From Halichondria panicea (Eukaryota; Porifera; Demospongiae; Suberitida; Halichondriidae), in NCBI RefSeq assembly GCF_963675165.1, contig NC_087378.1:1-64000 (forward strand): a DNA stretch of 64,000 nucleotides, given 5' to 3'. Under the pieces are notes generated by a model. That model was not told where the DNA came from. It was given only the letters and a program-made list of their open reading frames with translations, and made no database searches. Shown piece after piece: positions 10,885 through 23,831 of the stretch (positions within the stretch are counted from its first letter, which is position 1; every line of letters begins with the position of its first letter). Both the position numbers and the translations under genes were made by a program.

Positions 10885-11965
10885 ATGACCACGCCCCCTG
10901 TGATTCTGAGAAAGCTTGGAAGAGTGAGCTACAGCAAAGCTCTAGCGCTGCAGCAATCACTCGCCCACAAGTACAATACAGTGCAGCCAGAAGAGGTAAG
11001 AGAGTGTGTTGACGGTGCTCTGAGCTGAGTAAACTGTGATGTCATGCACAAGGTTGCTAGATTAATTTCTATTTAATGCGCATTTATTCCATTAAGAGCC
11101 CACCCTCCTGTACAGCCTATAGGGGAGTTATTGCTGTGTGAGCATGATCCAGTCTACACCCTTGGCCTACGAGAGAGAAAGACCAAGTGTGATGAGGAGA
11201 GACTGACCATATTGGGTGCTCAAGTACACAAGGTATGCATAAACCATTGTTACTATGCTCTCCATCACACGTGCAGACACGTCGAGGTGGTTTAACCACC
11301 TTCCATGGACCTGGGCAGCTGCTAGTCTATCCTGTCCTCAACCTGAGAGCTCTCAAGGTGGGCTCGTCATAACCATCACACTTACCTGTTTCTCAATCTG
11401 CAATATGTGGATTGAATAATTATACATGTACACTGTGGTTCAATGTAATATCAGCTCATATTTGGTTCAGCTTGGAGTGAGGGACTATGTGAGGTGTTTG
11501 GAGAATTCTGTAATCAGAGGATTGGCTGAATTTGGAGTGAATGGATTCACTACTGAGAATGTCGGAGTGTGGGTGAAGGGAGGCGAGAAAGAAGAGAAAA
11601 AGATATGTGCCATTGGTATGTGCTGCACTACATTTAGGCCATGGTTGGTTTTTAGTTTTTGAGGTACAATTAGTTGTCATAGTAGCTACGTAGACTTCTT
11701 GTTTGGGTGATCAGGTACCTAGTTATCACGTCTTGTTGTACTCCATGCAGGCATCCAGGTGACCCATGGTGTGTCCTATCATGGCCTGGCTCTCAACTGC
11801 TGCACTGATCTCTCCTGGTTCTCTCACATCATTCCATGTGGTCTAGTGGGCAAACAGATGACCTCTCTCTCCCAGCTCTGCACTAGAACTGTCTCTGTGG
11901 AGGAAGTCAGTCCTGTACTGGCAGCTAGTCTAGCAGACACTATAGGATTCACACTTATACACTAG
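10885..11965 (+). CDS. LIPT2: LIPT2, mitochondrial octanoyl-ACP:protein octanoyltransferase
   Basis: Transfers octanoate from mitochondrial acyl carrier protein to lipoyl domains (GCSH), the first step of lipoate synthesis. Five exons (10885-10995, 11116-11232, 11277-11357, 11471-11615, 11751-11965) join in frame to 222 aa, close to the human length of about 231. Features: an N-terminal RKLGRVSY, DPVYTLGLR, the RRGGLTTFHGPGQL substrate-binding block, KICAIG, VSYHGLALN and the catalytic-lysine/cysteine region IIPCGLVGK, where LipB-family enzymes have the thioester cysteine. A separate targeting peptide is not obvious. The short basic N-terminus (VILRKLGR) may serve. It converges on NMNAT, with 233 bp between stops. 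Confidence 0.94.
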
Positions 11966-12198
11966 CCACTCAGTCTGTGTGCACAAATTAATGTCTTATT
12001 ATTATTATTATCAAGTTATGGTACATATAATTTTTGTTCATAAAAAAAAAAAGTTCCAAGAGTTGATTTGTATAGTTATATGCATAAAAAATATTCTATG
12101 TCTCAACATGTTGGAGGTCTTGTTGGGTACTAGGAGGTCGGAGGGGGTGTGTCAGGTCCCTGCATGAACAAGCATGAACATGGGATGGTGTTGGTATG

Positions 12199-13292
12199 TT
12201 ACATTATTGCACTCACAGTGTAGAGGTTGTTCTGCTTGATGTAGTCAATGACTGAGTCAGGGATTAGGTGCTTCACACTCTCTCCCCTCCGAATACTGCG
12301 TCTGTGTGGGTGTGTGTGGTGTGTGGGTGTGTGTGGTGTAGAGGGTGTGTGGGTGTGGAGAGTTTTAGCTTGACAATATCACATCAATGATTGTATCACC
12401 TGATCTTAGTGGAGCTTACATCATTTGGAATCCAATCAGTCACTAAATCGATATTGTTCTAGAGGAGAGAAATGATTTTAATACACAAGCGTTACACTAA
12501 TAAATAATTACACTTACCTTGAGGGGGAATAGATCATCTGACTTGTAGACAAACTCCTCAGCATTATGACCAAACCGAGAGATGACTACAACACCAAATT
12601 TGCCCACAATTGTCTGAATCTGAAACAGAAGAATTACAGTCAACATTGGCAGAGTGGTGTAGTGTACATACATCCTCTGGAGACCACAGTCCTGGGGTGG
12701 CAAAGGACTCTAATAGATCTGCTCCACAGAGAAGCTTTATCTTCTCCTGACCACCTGACTGTGCAGTGGCTGTCTCTTGCATGTGCTCCATTAGTTGGCG
12801 GGTGGGAGTCCAAGCTGCTTGATCACACTCCCAGGTGTCTAACCTGTACAAATGCAGTATATGAGAGCACTTCTGGAGCTGTTCACCCACTTGATCCAAT
12901 TGGACCCTTGCAGAGCCAGCTCCACCATTGCCTTGCGGTGTGAACAGTTGACCAGCCCCTACAGTACAGAGTATAATGACATAGTGCCATGGCTACTGAT
13001 GTGCGCACACACCTTCTTTTTGTAGGCATCGTGGACAATAGATATGATCCCTCTGTCAACATGGTAGCGACCAGAGTTATTGAGGTAGTCACGAGCCAGC
13101 TCTACATAATTATTCGAGTTTTATCAACATAATTATTTCCAGCTTACCAAACATTCTCAAGTGTAAATTGGTTATGGGGCTCATTGATCCACACAGGGCC
13201 AACACTACACGTGTTTTAGACATACTCTCCTCCTCTGCAGACCCTTCTCCGTCTAGTCTGACCCTCTTCCTGCTTGGTTCACTGGAGTCCAT
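12199..13292 (-). CDS. NMNAT: Nicotinamide-mononucleotide adenylyltransferase (NMNAT)
   Basis: Makes NAD from NMN and ATP. Seven exons (13292-13148, 13101-13013, 12958-12891, 12843-12672, 12619-12518, 12458-12400, 12301-12199) join to 245 aa, within the animal NMNAT range. Motifs: GSMSPITNLHLRMF, corresponding to the GxFxPxTxxH nucleotide-binding motif but with Met for Phe; GIISIVHDAYKKK; KIKLLCGADLLESFATPGLW; a C-terminal SSTKIRRSIRRGES (the STKIR motif). The N-terminal 20 residues are basic and variable. A possible donor after NNLYT (GTGAGT) could splice to a further short exon near 12165-12120, giving an alternative C-terminus. The subtype (nuclear, Golgi or mitochondrial) cannot be decided. 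It is divergent from prominin. Confidence 0.93.
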
Positions 13293-13665
13293 TCCTGATA
13301 TGATCCTGGTAGCTGCTGTTACATGTGGATATGATAATTTTGTGGTCTGGGACAGGAAACCAGCCCCACCCCCAAAGAGTCATTGTTCCCAGGCCGATGA
13401 TTTTCTAATAGAACGTATTTAGACGGTCTGGACAGGCTATTAGCGTTGCATGCATGTGTCACTACAGCAACACCACAGAGTTAAGTTTACTGGACAGAAT
13501 CATTCTGGGCTGAAACAGGTAAGTGCCTGCTCCTCTTCTGACTTCTTCCTTTGCATCTTAGATAGCTTGCATATTGTGTAGTTGCTTGCAAAGCAATGTC
13601 TAAGAAAGGTGGGTGGGGCTGACTTGTGGTTTGTTTATCTATGCTGCACTGGTGCAGGTGGAAAG
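13293..13665. promoter_or_regulatory. Divergent upstream region of NMNAT and prominin, with a likely non-coding prominin exon
   Basis: The 373 bp separating the two ATGs. A GAAACAG/GTAAGT donor at about 13519 and a TGCAG acceptor at about 13657, just before the prominin ATG, suggest a non-coding first exon ending near 13518 and an intron of about 140 bp. No core promoter motif was identified. Confidence 0.45.
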
Positions 13666-16600
13666 ATGAGGCTGCTTCTTGCAGTGATCACTCTGTTCAC
13701 AGCATTCCATCTCTCAACTGGAGGAAAAATGCCATCTGGATCACACAGTGAGAAAAAGTCTATTATACCAGCTAACGTCCAAGACTTGGTGTGGGAACTA
13801 TTAGAGAGCAGTAGTGCTCAACATAAGGAGAGGAGAGGAACTAGTACCTCGGTCAAGAAAGATGCTCAAAGTGAACAGAGAAATATTATAGAACATATTC
13901 GCAGAGTAAGGCAAACTGGGAGTCAGGATTATGGAAGTTTGCCGACGACTGGGTCTGCAATTGAATCAGTTATTGATTTTGGAATGGACTCACTTGATGG
14001 CTACTACATGCTAGCGGGATCATTCATTGATACAGTTCGTCCTGGACCACTACCTTATGGTAACTAAGCATTACTTTGTTGTACTGGTATGAATAGGTTG
14101 TAGCTGTGTTACAACCCAGTGCACTGCTTCTTTCCCTGCAGATATCATCACACCTGTCGTGGCTCAGTTGATTTCCCCGTCCTCAATGAACAATGGCTCA
14201 AGTGGAGGTCAAGGGGTAGATTCTGATGCCATCATCACTCAGGTAAGTAACATTTTTCCTTTATTTTTTCTAGCACGTCCTGATCTGTAAATAGTGTCGA
14301 TCGCACTAAATGTCGTTTGCACCTCTCTCGTTACGATAACTGCACAGGTTGTGACATGGCTGACACCAGTGCTGGTGGTGGTTGGCCTGGGTGTTGTCCT
14401 GGCTCTCCTCTTCCCACTCACTGGTTGTTGTTTCTGTTGCTGGAGATGTGGTGGAAAATGTGGGGCCAAGAACTACAAGCATACAAACAAGAAGGAGCTC
14501 GCTAAGTGCCTCACTCTCTCCATCATTTTTCTCGCTGGAAACCTGCTTCTACTGTGAGTAATTAGTTGCACACTAACAACAGTTAGTTACTGACTGTGTA
14601 TTACAGGTTTGGAATTATTCTTGGATTTCTGAGCAATGTCACACTTTCCACGGCCCTTAAACGTTACCCGAATACTCTCCGCAATGCCATGACTGACTCT
14701 GTCAACTATATCAACGGAACATTCAATGTAAGATTATCCGAAAGTACGTACTTATTTTATCATGCTGTGTGCTTTTATCTTCAGGAGGTACTGTTTCTTG
14801 CTGACGATGGTCTAAACACAGTACTAGACAGAGTGAAAACTGATATTCAAGGTAAGTGAGACTCATCCAATTAGCAATATCACTTACTCCCTGACCAGAT
14901 GCGGGCACTGTTCTTGGTAATCCTCTACAAACTTCACTTGAAGAGCAATTAAATCCATTTATTAACACATCTGAAGCACTCTTTAGCAGTAAGTTTACAT
15001 TACAAATATAGTTTTGTATATCATTGTGTCAATTGTCTTCCCCTATCTCTTTAAGACGTGAACTCAGTGAGTGAAGACTTGATGAATCTCAATGAAACCA
15101 TTCGGGAAATTGAGAGTCTATCGAATCAACTGAACGATAGTTTACTGCAGCTCCAGGAGGCCATTGCTAACCTTACCTCTGCATGCATGGGCAACAGCAC
15201 GTGTGTGAATGGAGTGCCGTCATTCCAGGCAACTGATGTCACAGTTCAGATTGATGTGAGTTTACATTGCATAGCTCAATTAAGTGAATATTGACAATGT
15301 TGGTGGATGATAGTGCAGCTAGACTATACTATAACTAAATGCTGCATGCTCCCTTCCTTGCAGACTGCACAGCTTGATGATGGACTAGCAACACTCAACA
15401 ATGTGGACATCAACAGTACAAGAGCCCTCATTACCAGTGGTACCTCTATTATCAACAACATCAGCAACATCATCGACCAGCAACTCTCCAACTTCAGTGA
15501 GCCAATCAACTCACGCAATAATTATGTAATTATACTGCCTCTCAGGTATCCCTAGTATCAGCGCGCTGGATTCAATCACCACACTAATTACAAACCTTCA
15601 ACAAACAGTTGCACAGGTACTTTATATATACATAGTAAAGTGAATGTGTTGCTTTATTACCATGCAAACAGGAGGTTGGAAGCAATGGCACAATCAACGG
15701 GATTATTGATCTGGCTGCTGGTTACATAGAGCTGGGGGATGGATACAGGTCAGTATAGTAATGCAATAATAGAGTCTGTGTGTGTGTGAAGCTCTTTATT
15801 GTGCTGCAGATACATTGCTTTTGTGGTACTCTTTTTGGCCATTTTCTTAATCTGGCTGGTGTTTACTATCGGAATGTTGTGTGGAGTATTTGGGTACTCA
15901 CCGAAAACCAGTCCTTATGACAGAAGTGCTGTCTCCAACTGTGGAGCAAAACTACTCTTTCTGTGAGCTCAACCAAAATTGTTTCACTAAAATAATGTGC
16001 AGTAATAAATAATTATGACACTACTTCATTATTACAGGGGTGTTGCCATCTGTTTTGTGGTGTGTGGGCTGCTCTTGATTCTCACCAGTCTCACGTTCCT
16101 CCTCTCTACAACGGGACAGAAGTTATGCAATGACATCTCCCCTCCTGAGTACACTGCCCTAGAGAGGATCGCTGATGACCCACAAGTGTGGGGAGGGTAT
16201 ACACTAGTCGGTTTTTTCCTGCAGTCTACATCACTGGGCCCGGGCCTGGGTAACATCAGCGCTAACGTTAGCGTGTCGGAAATCTTAAAGTATTTTATTG
16301 TCATTGAGTGTGCATATGCGCATATATAATTGTGTGATTCTCTTCATAGGAGGTGTGAACAAAATGAGCCTCTGTATGATGCCCTACAAGTGAAATCGTT
16401 CTTCGATATCAATTCTCTTATGATGCTTGTCTCCAATCTGACCAGTGTAAGCCATTCATTTCATGCAGTGAGTGCAGCGTTCATTACATGCAGTGAGTGC
16501 AGCGTTCATTACATGCAGTGAGTGCAGCGTTCATTACATGCAGTGAGTGCAGCGTTCATTACATGCAGTGAGTGCAGCGTTCATTACATGCAGTGAGTGC

Positions 16601-18070
16601 AGCGTTCATTACATGCAGTGAGTGCAGCGTTCATTACATGCAGTGAGTGCAGCGTTCATTACATGCAGTGAGTGCAGCGTTCATTACATGCAGTGAGTGC
16701 AGCTTGTAATTGTCCACTTCTTTTCACATGCAGCAAATTAATATTGGAGATGACTTTGGCTCAATGTTCATGTACTCAAGTGATGACTTCCTACCATCTG
16801 AAATGAGGACTGACTTTGAGAATCTAGCCGATAACATATCAACCAGTTTCAATTTGACAACCATCACTGAACTATTAAACACTTCCTCTATCGATGGGTT
16901 AGACCTGGAAGAGATCTCAAGCAACCTCACAAGCCTTGCTGACTACTTGGGGATGATGGTAACAGCTAGAGTGTGTATTTAAATGTATACACAATTATTT
17001 GGTCGATCGCTTTCATGTTATGTAGGGATTTGAGGAAGCAGTGAACAGAACACTGGCCATTCGTGACAACCTAATCAGGTCTGATGTCAATATAACTCTG
17101 ATGGCTCTTCAGTTGGAAATGGTGAGTGCATGTAATAATGATCAGACTAGCTTATTATGGCTGCCTGGTTTCTATAGGGAAGTGTACAAGATGATGTGAG
17201 CAGCTTGAACCAAAGTGTGGCACTGATCGGTGTAAGAAAAATGACTTGATTGTGTTACTGTATACTGTTCACATGCACCATGCAATATAGTCTCAGGTGC
17301 AGCAGACATTTGGTGCATTGGACACCTTCCTGAATGCAACAGCTCCTATTGTGAATATGGTATGATTACAGTAAATCATAGTACGTTATGCAATGTTGTT
17401 GATTTTCTCAGGAGGTGGGTTCGTACACAGACCAGCTGTTTGACTACATTAATGGCTTTGTGGACTACACAGTGGACTTGGTGAGTGGGCAGTTAGTCAG
17501 TGCACACTCGTTATCCCTCACTCCTTTAACAGGTGGAGAATGAAGTAGGCAAGTGTGAACCTCTCAGCATTGTGTTCAGGGCAGTACATAACAACTTCTG
17601 TGTGGAGACTCTCAATGGTTTGGTGAGTATAATTATATACCTGTACACATGTACTGAGGCAGATAGTGTTTTATAGTGACTGTACGTATTTGTTCATCCC
17701 ATGTATAGAATGGGTTCTGGTTTAGCATTGGATGGTGTGTCTTGTTCCTGATTCCCATAGTGATATCTGCTGCCATGGTAACCACATACCTTCGCAAGTC
17801 AAAGACGGACATCCTAAGTGTCAAGACAGAAAATGGCAATGCTGAAGTGATGTCCTACCATAGAGACTTCTATTCCAACCAGCCATGGCATGAGGAGCAA
17901 GAGTGAGCAACCACCGAGCATCCACCACTATAGATTTAATAATAGTACATTCAATTCAGTATGTGTATTGGCATCTGTCAATGATGGTATTTAAACGAGC
18001 ATTGTCAGTATTGCTCTGCAGGGTACCAGCTCTCAACACCCCTCTATACTCTACTCTCGATGAAAGGTGA
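13666..18070 (+). CDS. PROM: Prominin (CD133) family pentaspan membrane protein
   Basis: Cholesterol-binding five-pass protein of plasma-membrane protrusions. Twenty-one exons close in frame to 933 aa: 13666-14059, 14142-14242, 14348-14553, 14607-14727, 14785-14851, 14899-14988, 15056-15255, 15364-15496, 15546-15616, 15672-15748, 15810-15962, 16038-16289, 16350-16446, 16734-16958, 17026-17121, 17178-17231, 17297-17359, 17412-17480, 17533-17622, 17709-17902, 18022-18070. There is a signal peptide (MRLLLAVITLFTAFHLSTGG), then TM1 followed by the cysteine-rich TGCCFCCWRCGGKCG loop and TM2. A first large N-glycosylated helical loop comes next, with TM3-TM4 around YIAFVVLFLAIF and GVAICFVVCGLLLIL, a second loop, and TM5 near GFWFSIGWCVLFLIP. 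Human prominin-1 is 865 aa. Paralogue identity is not assignable. Confidence 0.92.
16457..16703. repeat. 25-bp minisatellite in a prominin intron
   Basis: About ten copies of a 25-bp unit (TTCATTACATGCAGTGAGTG then CAGCG) in the intron 16447-16733. In transcript sense each unit contains both CA/GTGAGT donor-like and TGCAG acceptor-like sequence. The true acceptor of the next exon (CACATGCAG/CAA) resembles the unit. Confidence 0.9.
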
Positions 18071-18098
18071 AGTGGATATCCATTTTGGAACTGCACTG

Positions 18099-18104
18099 AA
18101 TAAA
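18099..18104 (+). terminator. Polyadenylation signal AATAAA of prominin
   Basis: Canonical AATAAA 29 bp after the prominin stop codon, followed by T- and TG-rich sequence. Confidence 0.65.
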
Positions 18105-19044
18105 AATTATTTATGTAATGTGACTCATGCTATAGTTAAGCTATACTTTTCAGTCATTGCATTTTTCAGCTCCACCATTATAATTATATGCCTCGAGGCG
18201 TAGCCGCACAAGGGATATGGTATAGCTGACTGTGTGTGTGTGTGTGTGCTGTTGCAGTCTTTTCAGAATCTTTTATAGCATCATCCGTTCCTTTCCAAAA
18301 AGTACTTTAGGGCACACATCCTGTTACGCTACTAGCATGCATAATTAATTATTAATTAAAAAACAATCCAGCATGGGAAAGAAACCGTTTGCTACTGCCT
18401 AACGAAAGACAGTAGGGAACTACTGCCTGATGAAAGCATGTGTGTTTGTGTGTCGTGTAGATTGCTAAAATTATCTTCAAAGTCATCCTTTATAAACGGC
18501 CATCTACATGTAGCTGCTTCTGTTCACCATTACGGACTCCAATCTCTCTGTCTAAACTCTGAATAATTATAGCTTCCATATCTCAGCCTCTGTCTTCATA
18601 TTTATAAAAAAACAAAACAAAAAAAAACTACCACTGTAGCCGGGGCTGTTGTCTATCACAATGAAAGACTACAGGAGGGCTGTGATCTAATGAAAGACTA
18701 CAGGAAAGTGAGCCTCAGCCGGTTTCCCGGCCACCCACTACAGCTCCGGAGCCCCGGTTTATAACCCACATGCTACATGGGTGAACTGCAACAAGTCAAA
18801 AACGTAGGAGGAAGGGGATCTTTTAGCCTCGATCCCAGGCCCCACTGAAGATGGCCGGCCTGGTATAATTATGCAAAACACAAAGTCAGTGATAAAATTA
18901 TATAAGCTAACTTTAATGTAAACTTATTCCCTCTACTATATTTAACACTCTTGAGCGAAAGCATAATATGGCGAGAGGCATTAGCACAGCACTCGTTGTA
19001 CCAGAGAACAGTAACTTTCATTACAAAACTAAAATGTTTTGGTG
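18105..19044. other. Intergenic DNA between the prominin and PDE12 3' ends
   Basis: About 0.9 kb with no supported gene. It contains a short (TG)n run at 18231-18249, an A/T-rich stretch at 18340-18365 and a direct duplication of ATGAAAGACTACAGGA near 18661-18702. A GCCTCGATCCCAGGCC segment near 18827 recurs in inverted orientation near 49289 (GGCCTGGGATCGAGGC), suggesting remnants of a dispersed repeat. Confidence 0.5.
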
Positions 19045-21248
19045 CTAATAATTCCATTTTAAATCAGCCACTAATGACAAATGATCTGAAGGGAAATAAA
19101 CGGATGGTAAAGCTACAAACTCAGATAGTTCAGAATGAGTGGGGAACGGGATAGTTCTCTCAACTGAAAGATGATCAGAATCAGCAAAAATATAGTCCAA
19201 TATTCCTCTGTAGCCGAGTGTAAAGTTCGTGACTTGCTTCGTACCACACACGTTATGGAAGTGGAATGGATGCTCCAAATTAATCCCCTTAAAGTCATCA
19301 ATTGTAGATGGTAGGTTCGAACTATGAGGCTGTTCATTGGTCACTGATGTAGTGGGTTGGTGGATATCTCCAGTTGTCCTACTTGTAGTGAGAGTTTCAA
19401 AATCAGAATCATAACCATCTCCAGTTTGCATTCTTAGCTTTGTGTCACACTCACACTTTGGTAGGTCAGTCAGCTTGTACACGGTCCAGTCAGGGTGGGC
19501 ATCAGCAACGCTACCACTAACAACATACTTATAGGCAGCAATGCACGGACAGCTATTGAAGTCTCCACATATCATGGTAGCAATGGTAACTTCCTGGCCA
19601 AGCTCCTGTCGATAAGCCTCGAGTTTTGATTGGAGAAACTTCATCATAATGGCGACTTGTACCAGCCTCACATGATCACCCCTCGGATGGTAGTACAAGT
19701 GAGTGGTGGCCAGTAGTAGGTAATGGTTGGGTAGATCCTTGCTCTTCAAAAGAACTGACATCACGATATTGTGTTTCTTGGCAACTTGGGCAAAGAAGTA
19801 AGGTGCTGCCAACAGTCCTTTGTGTAGCTCAATACAAGATGGGTGTGTTTGGAGGAACAAGCTCAGAGGGGCACTGTCCGTCCCAATCAGAGAGAACTTG
19901 GACGTCTCGTAAAAGATGGCCTCTCCTTCGTGTATCTGCATGAGAAGGAAATCATTAGGTAACAAAGAGTCCAAAGCACGTTAAACAATGACTAATACCT
20001 ATTATTTAAAGATAATTATAAGTTTACCATTCCAGATTTCTGAGCAAAGCGTCCCTCATAACCTTTGTCCCGAAGTGCTGGCTGGAGATAGCGTTGAAAT
20101 GTCCTAGTGGCCACTTCCTGGAGACACAGCACGTCAGCATTGTATCCTAGCAACTCGTGTACAATCAAGCTTTGTCTGTAGTGGATATGCAGAGCGGACG
20201 GGTCACAGTAAGGGTAGAGGATAGTCTGAGCATATTCAGAGCTCGAGAAAGGTTCAGCTAAAGTGTTATAAGTAACCACTCGAAACTGGCCCTCTGATTC
20301 AAGTCGTGTTGGAGTGTATAGTTGTCTGCGTGTGATGGGCGTGTCAGTGGGCGTGTCTGTCACCACAGGAGATATAGCCGTGTAGGGTACTCCAATGGCT
20401 TCATTCGAGGCAGAGGGAGTGCACTCAACAGTGACCTTATGACCAGCATCTTCTCGTGATGGCCAGTAGACCATGGTAGTGTTGACGATGGGGTGTTGGA
20501 GCAAGTATTCCGGTGATGGGAGAGTATCACATGACTCAGGTAGCAGTCGCCACACCCACTGGCAGGTGTCAGTGAACTCCAGTTCAACCTGAGCAAAAAA
20601 ACACACATACATAAGAATCAGACTACAGGCTGTTAATACATACAAAATACATTCTACAGTGTATCTTACAGACAAAAATTAATACTGACAATAATTATAA
20701 TTATATAGGGAAATAAAATTAATGATACATGTACGGCATACCTCTGGTATAAGCGCACTGCCTGACAGAGCAAACTTGGGCATACGTAGTGAGAGGACGG
20801 CGGGTGTGTTCACTCGGACTGTATAGGTCTGGTCCCCCACAACTAACAGAGATCCCGCTACCCACGCATCTCGATTCAGTGTGTCTTGAGCAAGGACAGA
20901 TGTCTCAGAGACTTGTGTCGCATAGAGACAAGCGTCAACAGCAGAGGGTTGGTCACTGCGTGGATGCTTCCGCTGGCTCCTCTTAGCTTGCTTATCAGGC
21001 TTGGAGACTGAAATTAGCATTCGTTTAAGAGTCTTCCCAACAGGCTCTTCAACTGGTCTATGCATTTTGACTTGCTTTTGCTTATAGGTGAAGCTCAGGT
21101 CCAAGTGTTCCTCCCCTGGTAGCCTCCGCACTGTCACCACTGGAGCGCCTGCCTGGACCGAGGACGCCATGAATGCTCCTGAGTAAGCTACTGTTAGACG
21201 ACAGTTTCTCAATGTATAGTGGTAGAGAGGTCTAGTAAGAGCAATCAT
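19045..21248 (-). CDS. PDE12: PDE12, 2',5'-phosphodiesterase / mitochondrial deadenylase
   Basis: Exonuclease-endonuclease-phosphatase enzyme that removes poly(A) from mitochondrial RNAs and degrades 2',5'-oligoadenylate. Three exons (21248-20742, 20588-20028, 19935-19045) join in phase to 652 aa; human is about 609. The N-terminal half matches the PDE12-specific region, including a basic, hydrophobic start (MIALTRPLYHYTLRNCRL) suited to mitochondrial import. The C-terminal EEP domain shows VVTYNTLAEPF, the metal-binding glutamate in DVLCLQEV, ATTHLYYHP, CGDFNSCP and the terminal SDHLSL. An acidic, low-complexity insert lies between GDFN and the substrate-loop region (KLRMQTGDGYDSDFETL). The start codon is 183 bp from the tankyrase ATG, in divergent orientation. 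Confidence 0.93.
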
Positions 21249-21431
21249 ATGTAGCTAGCTGACACAACACGTGTGTTTGGTAAAGGGTCGTAGTTTTACT
21301 CGTGAATTATGCCACTTGGTGGGCGTGGTGCCTTATCCAGAAAGTAAACATTAAAAAGAACAAGAAGCTCTAGACACATATAGCTATAGAGATATGACAA
21401 TGTAATACAGTAGCTGTACAGCTGGTAGCCG
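21249..21431. promoter_or_regulatory. 183-bp head-to-head region, PDE12 / tankyrase
   Basis: Separates the PDE12 ATG (21248, minus) from the tankyrase ATG (21432, plus). It contains a palindrome CACAACACGTGTG with the E-box CACGTG near 21270. No TATA box is obvious. A shared promoter is inferred from spacing. Confidence 0.55.
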
Positions 21432-23789
21432 ATGGCTTGCTCTAGTCGTAACCAGGGGGAGGAGATGGTACTACGGGACACGGAGCAGGGCTCACTGTTT
21501 GAAGCGTGTAAGCATGGCGACCTAGAGCTGATCAAGAAGCTACTAACTCCTGACAAGGTCAACATGAGAGATGTGGTGGGGAGGAAGAGCACTCCACTGC
21601 ACTTTGCTGCCGGTAAGTCACCAAAGAGTGGTGAGAATCATGTTATGTTCATTGTATTTGACCTACACACATCAATTTATCGTAAAATTATTCCAAAGAT
21701 ATTCAACATGATCTATACATACTGCCCAGGCTTTGTAGAGCTAGTACATGAGAGCACTCTGTCTGTACAGCTGTGTAGAGCTAGTACATGAGAGCACTCT
21801 GTCTGTACAGCTGTGTAGAGCTAGTACATGAGAGCACTCTGTCTGTACAGCTGTGTAGAGCTAGTACATGAGAGCACTCTGTCTGTACAGCTGTGTTTAG
21901 TGTGATTTCATGAGTCGTGAATGCAGACATTGTATCAAATATCAATGTGTATCATTTGAGACGTGTGTATGTGGACGTATTGTGTATTGCCAAAACAAAG
22001 ACCACTCAACCAAAACCAAACTGTTGACATGTTAGCTTTGCTATGGTTACTTTGGCAGTGTGTCCAGGGTAGAAGTTATTCGTTCCTTTTTCACTTCAGG
22101 TTTTGGCCGTAAGGACATTGTGGACTATCTGATAGAGCAGAGGGCTAAAGTGGACACGCACGATGATGGTATGCCCCGCCCACACCACACACACACACAC
22201 ACACACACCACACCACACTCACACCCCCTACAGGTGGTCTCATTCCACTGCACAATGCCTGCTCTTTCGGCCACTCTGAGGTGGTGTCCACACTGCTGGC
22301 TCACGGGGCCAACCCTAATGCAAGGGACAACTGGAACTTCACTCCTCTGCACGAGGCAGCCATCAAGGGCAAGATCGATGTGTGCATCAGTAAGTCCAAC
22401 AGCTGTGTGCCTCCTATAGTAGCACATGTTGTGAGCCTGTCACTAGTACTGCACATGTTGTGAGCCTGTCACTAGTACTGCACATGTGTGAGCCTGTCAC
22501 TAGTGCTGCACATGTGTGAGCCTGTCACTAGTGCTGCACATGTGTGAGCCTGTCACTAGTGCTGCACATGTGTGAGCCTGTCACTAGTGCTGCACATGTG
22601 TGAGCCTGTCACTAGTGCTGCACATGTGTGAGCCTGTCACTAGTGCTGCACATGTGTGAGCCTGTCACTAGTGCTGCACATGTGTGAGCCTGTCACTAGT
22701 ACTGCACATGTGTGAGCCTGTCACTAGTACTGCACATGTGTGAGCCTGTCACTAGTACTGCACATGTGTGAGCCTGTCACTAGTAGTGCACATGTGTGAG
22801 GAGGTTAACACCTGTCACTTGCTGAATGCATGTTGTTGACTCAATAGGGCAAGGTTGTCAATGAGAGTATAATAGCATTCATGCTGGTTGGTTGACCCCA
22901 TATCCAGATCTGGTGTCTATACATACAGTTCCCTCTCTTGTATCAACCTCTCTGCTTGTACAGTCCTACTGCAGAATGGGGCAGACCCTGCCATTAGGAA
23001 CAGCGAGGGAAAGTCCCCCCTGGACCTGGCCCATCCAACAGCCAAGCAAGTATTGCTAGGCAGCCATAAGAAGGAGGAGCTCCTAGAGGCGGCTAGGACT
23101 GGCAATGAAGAGACTCTCATCTCTCTCATCACACCCATCAACGTCAATGGCCACGCAGAGGACGGCCGGAAGGTACGGTACATGTACATGCAACTATTGA
23201 CCAACTGAACAGCTTCATCATATCATTATCAATAGTGTAAAATCTTCTACTAGCTAGCTATTTGAAGCATTACGTTTGAATTTAATTGGCCATGACATGT
23301 TATTTATTGATGTCAATTTGTTGCATTGCTTAGGCTTTTTTTGAAAGTTGAACCTTGTATAATCCCCCCCCCCCTCTAGTCCACACCCCTCCACCTGGCG
23401 GCTGGGTACAACCGTGTGAGGATAGTGGAGCTGATGGTGAAACATGGCGGAGATGTTCACGCTAAGGACAAGGGGGGACTAGTCCCACTGCACAATGCTT
23501 GCTCTTATGGACACTATGAGGTGGCCAACCTTCTCATCAAGGTGGGTGCTCTAGGGTTCAAATGGCCACACCCCTACAGGCTAGTAGCAGCTGCTAGTAT
23601 GCACTTGCTTCAGCTGTTTTGGCTAGTGATATGCCCACACTGTGTTGCTTGAAGATATTGAAATAGCCATCCCTTTAATTGTGTGTTTGGTGGCCTAGCC
23701 AACTCTGTTGTGTCATAACAAAAGTTGTTATTGGTATTCCCTTTGGTACATTGTCTAGACTATACTGCATGTAGCTGCAGGTGTGTGCT

Positions 23790-23831
<42 letters not shown>

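Noticed and set aside
22425-22800. Regular 28-bp direct repeats suggestive of a CRISPR array
   Set aside because: Units are directly adjacent without spacers, in an intron of a eukaryotic gene; no cas genes. The same applies to the other arrays.
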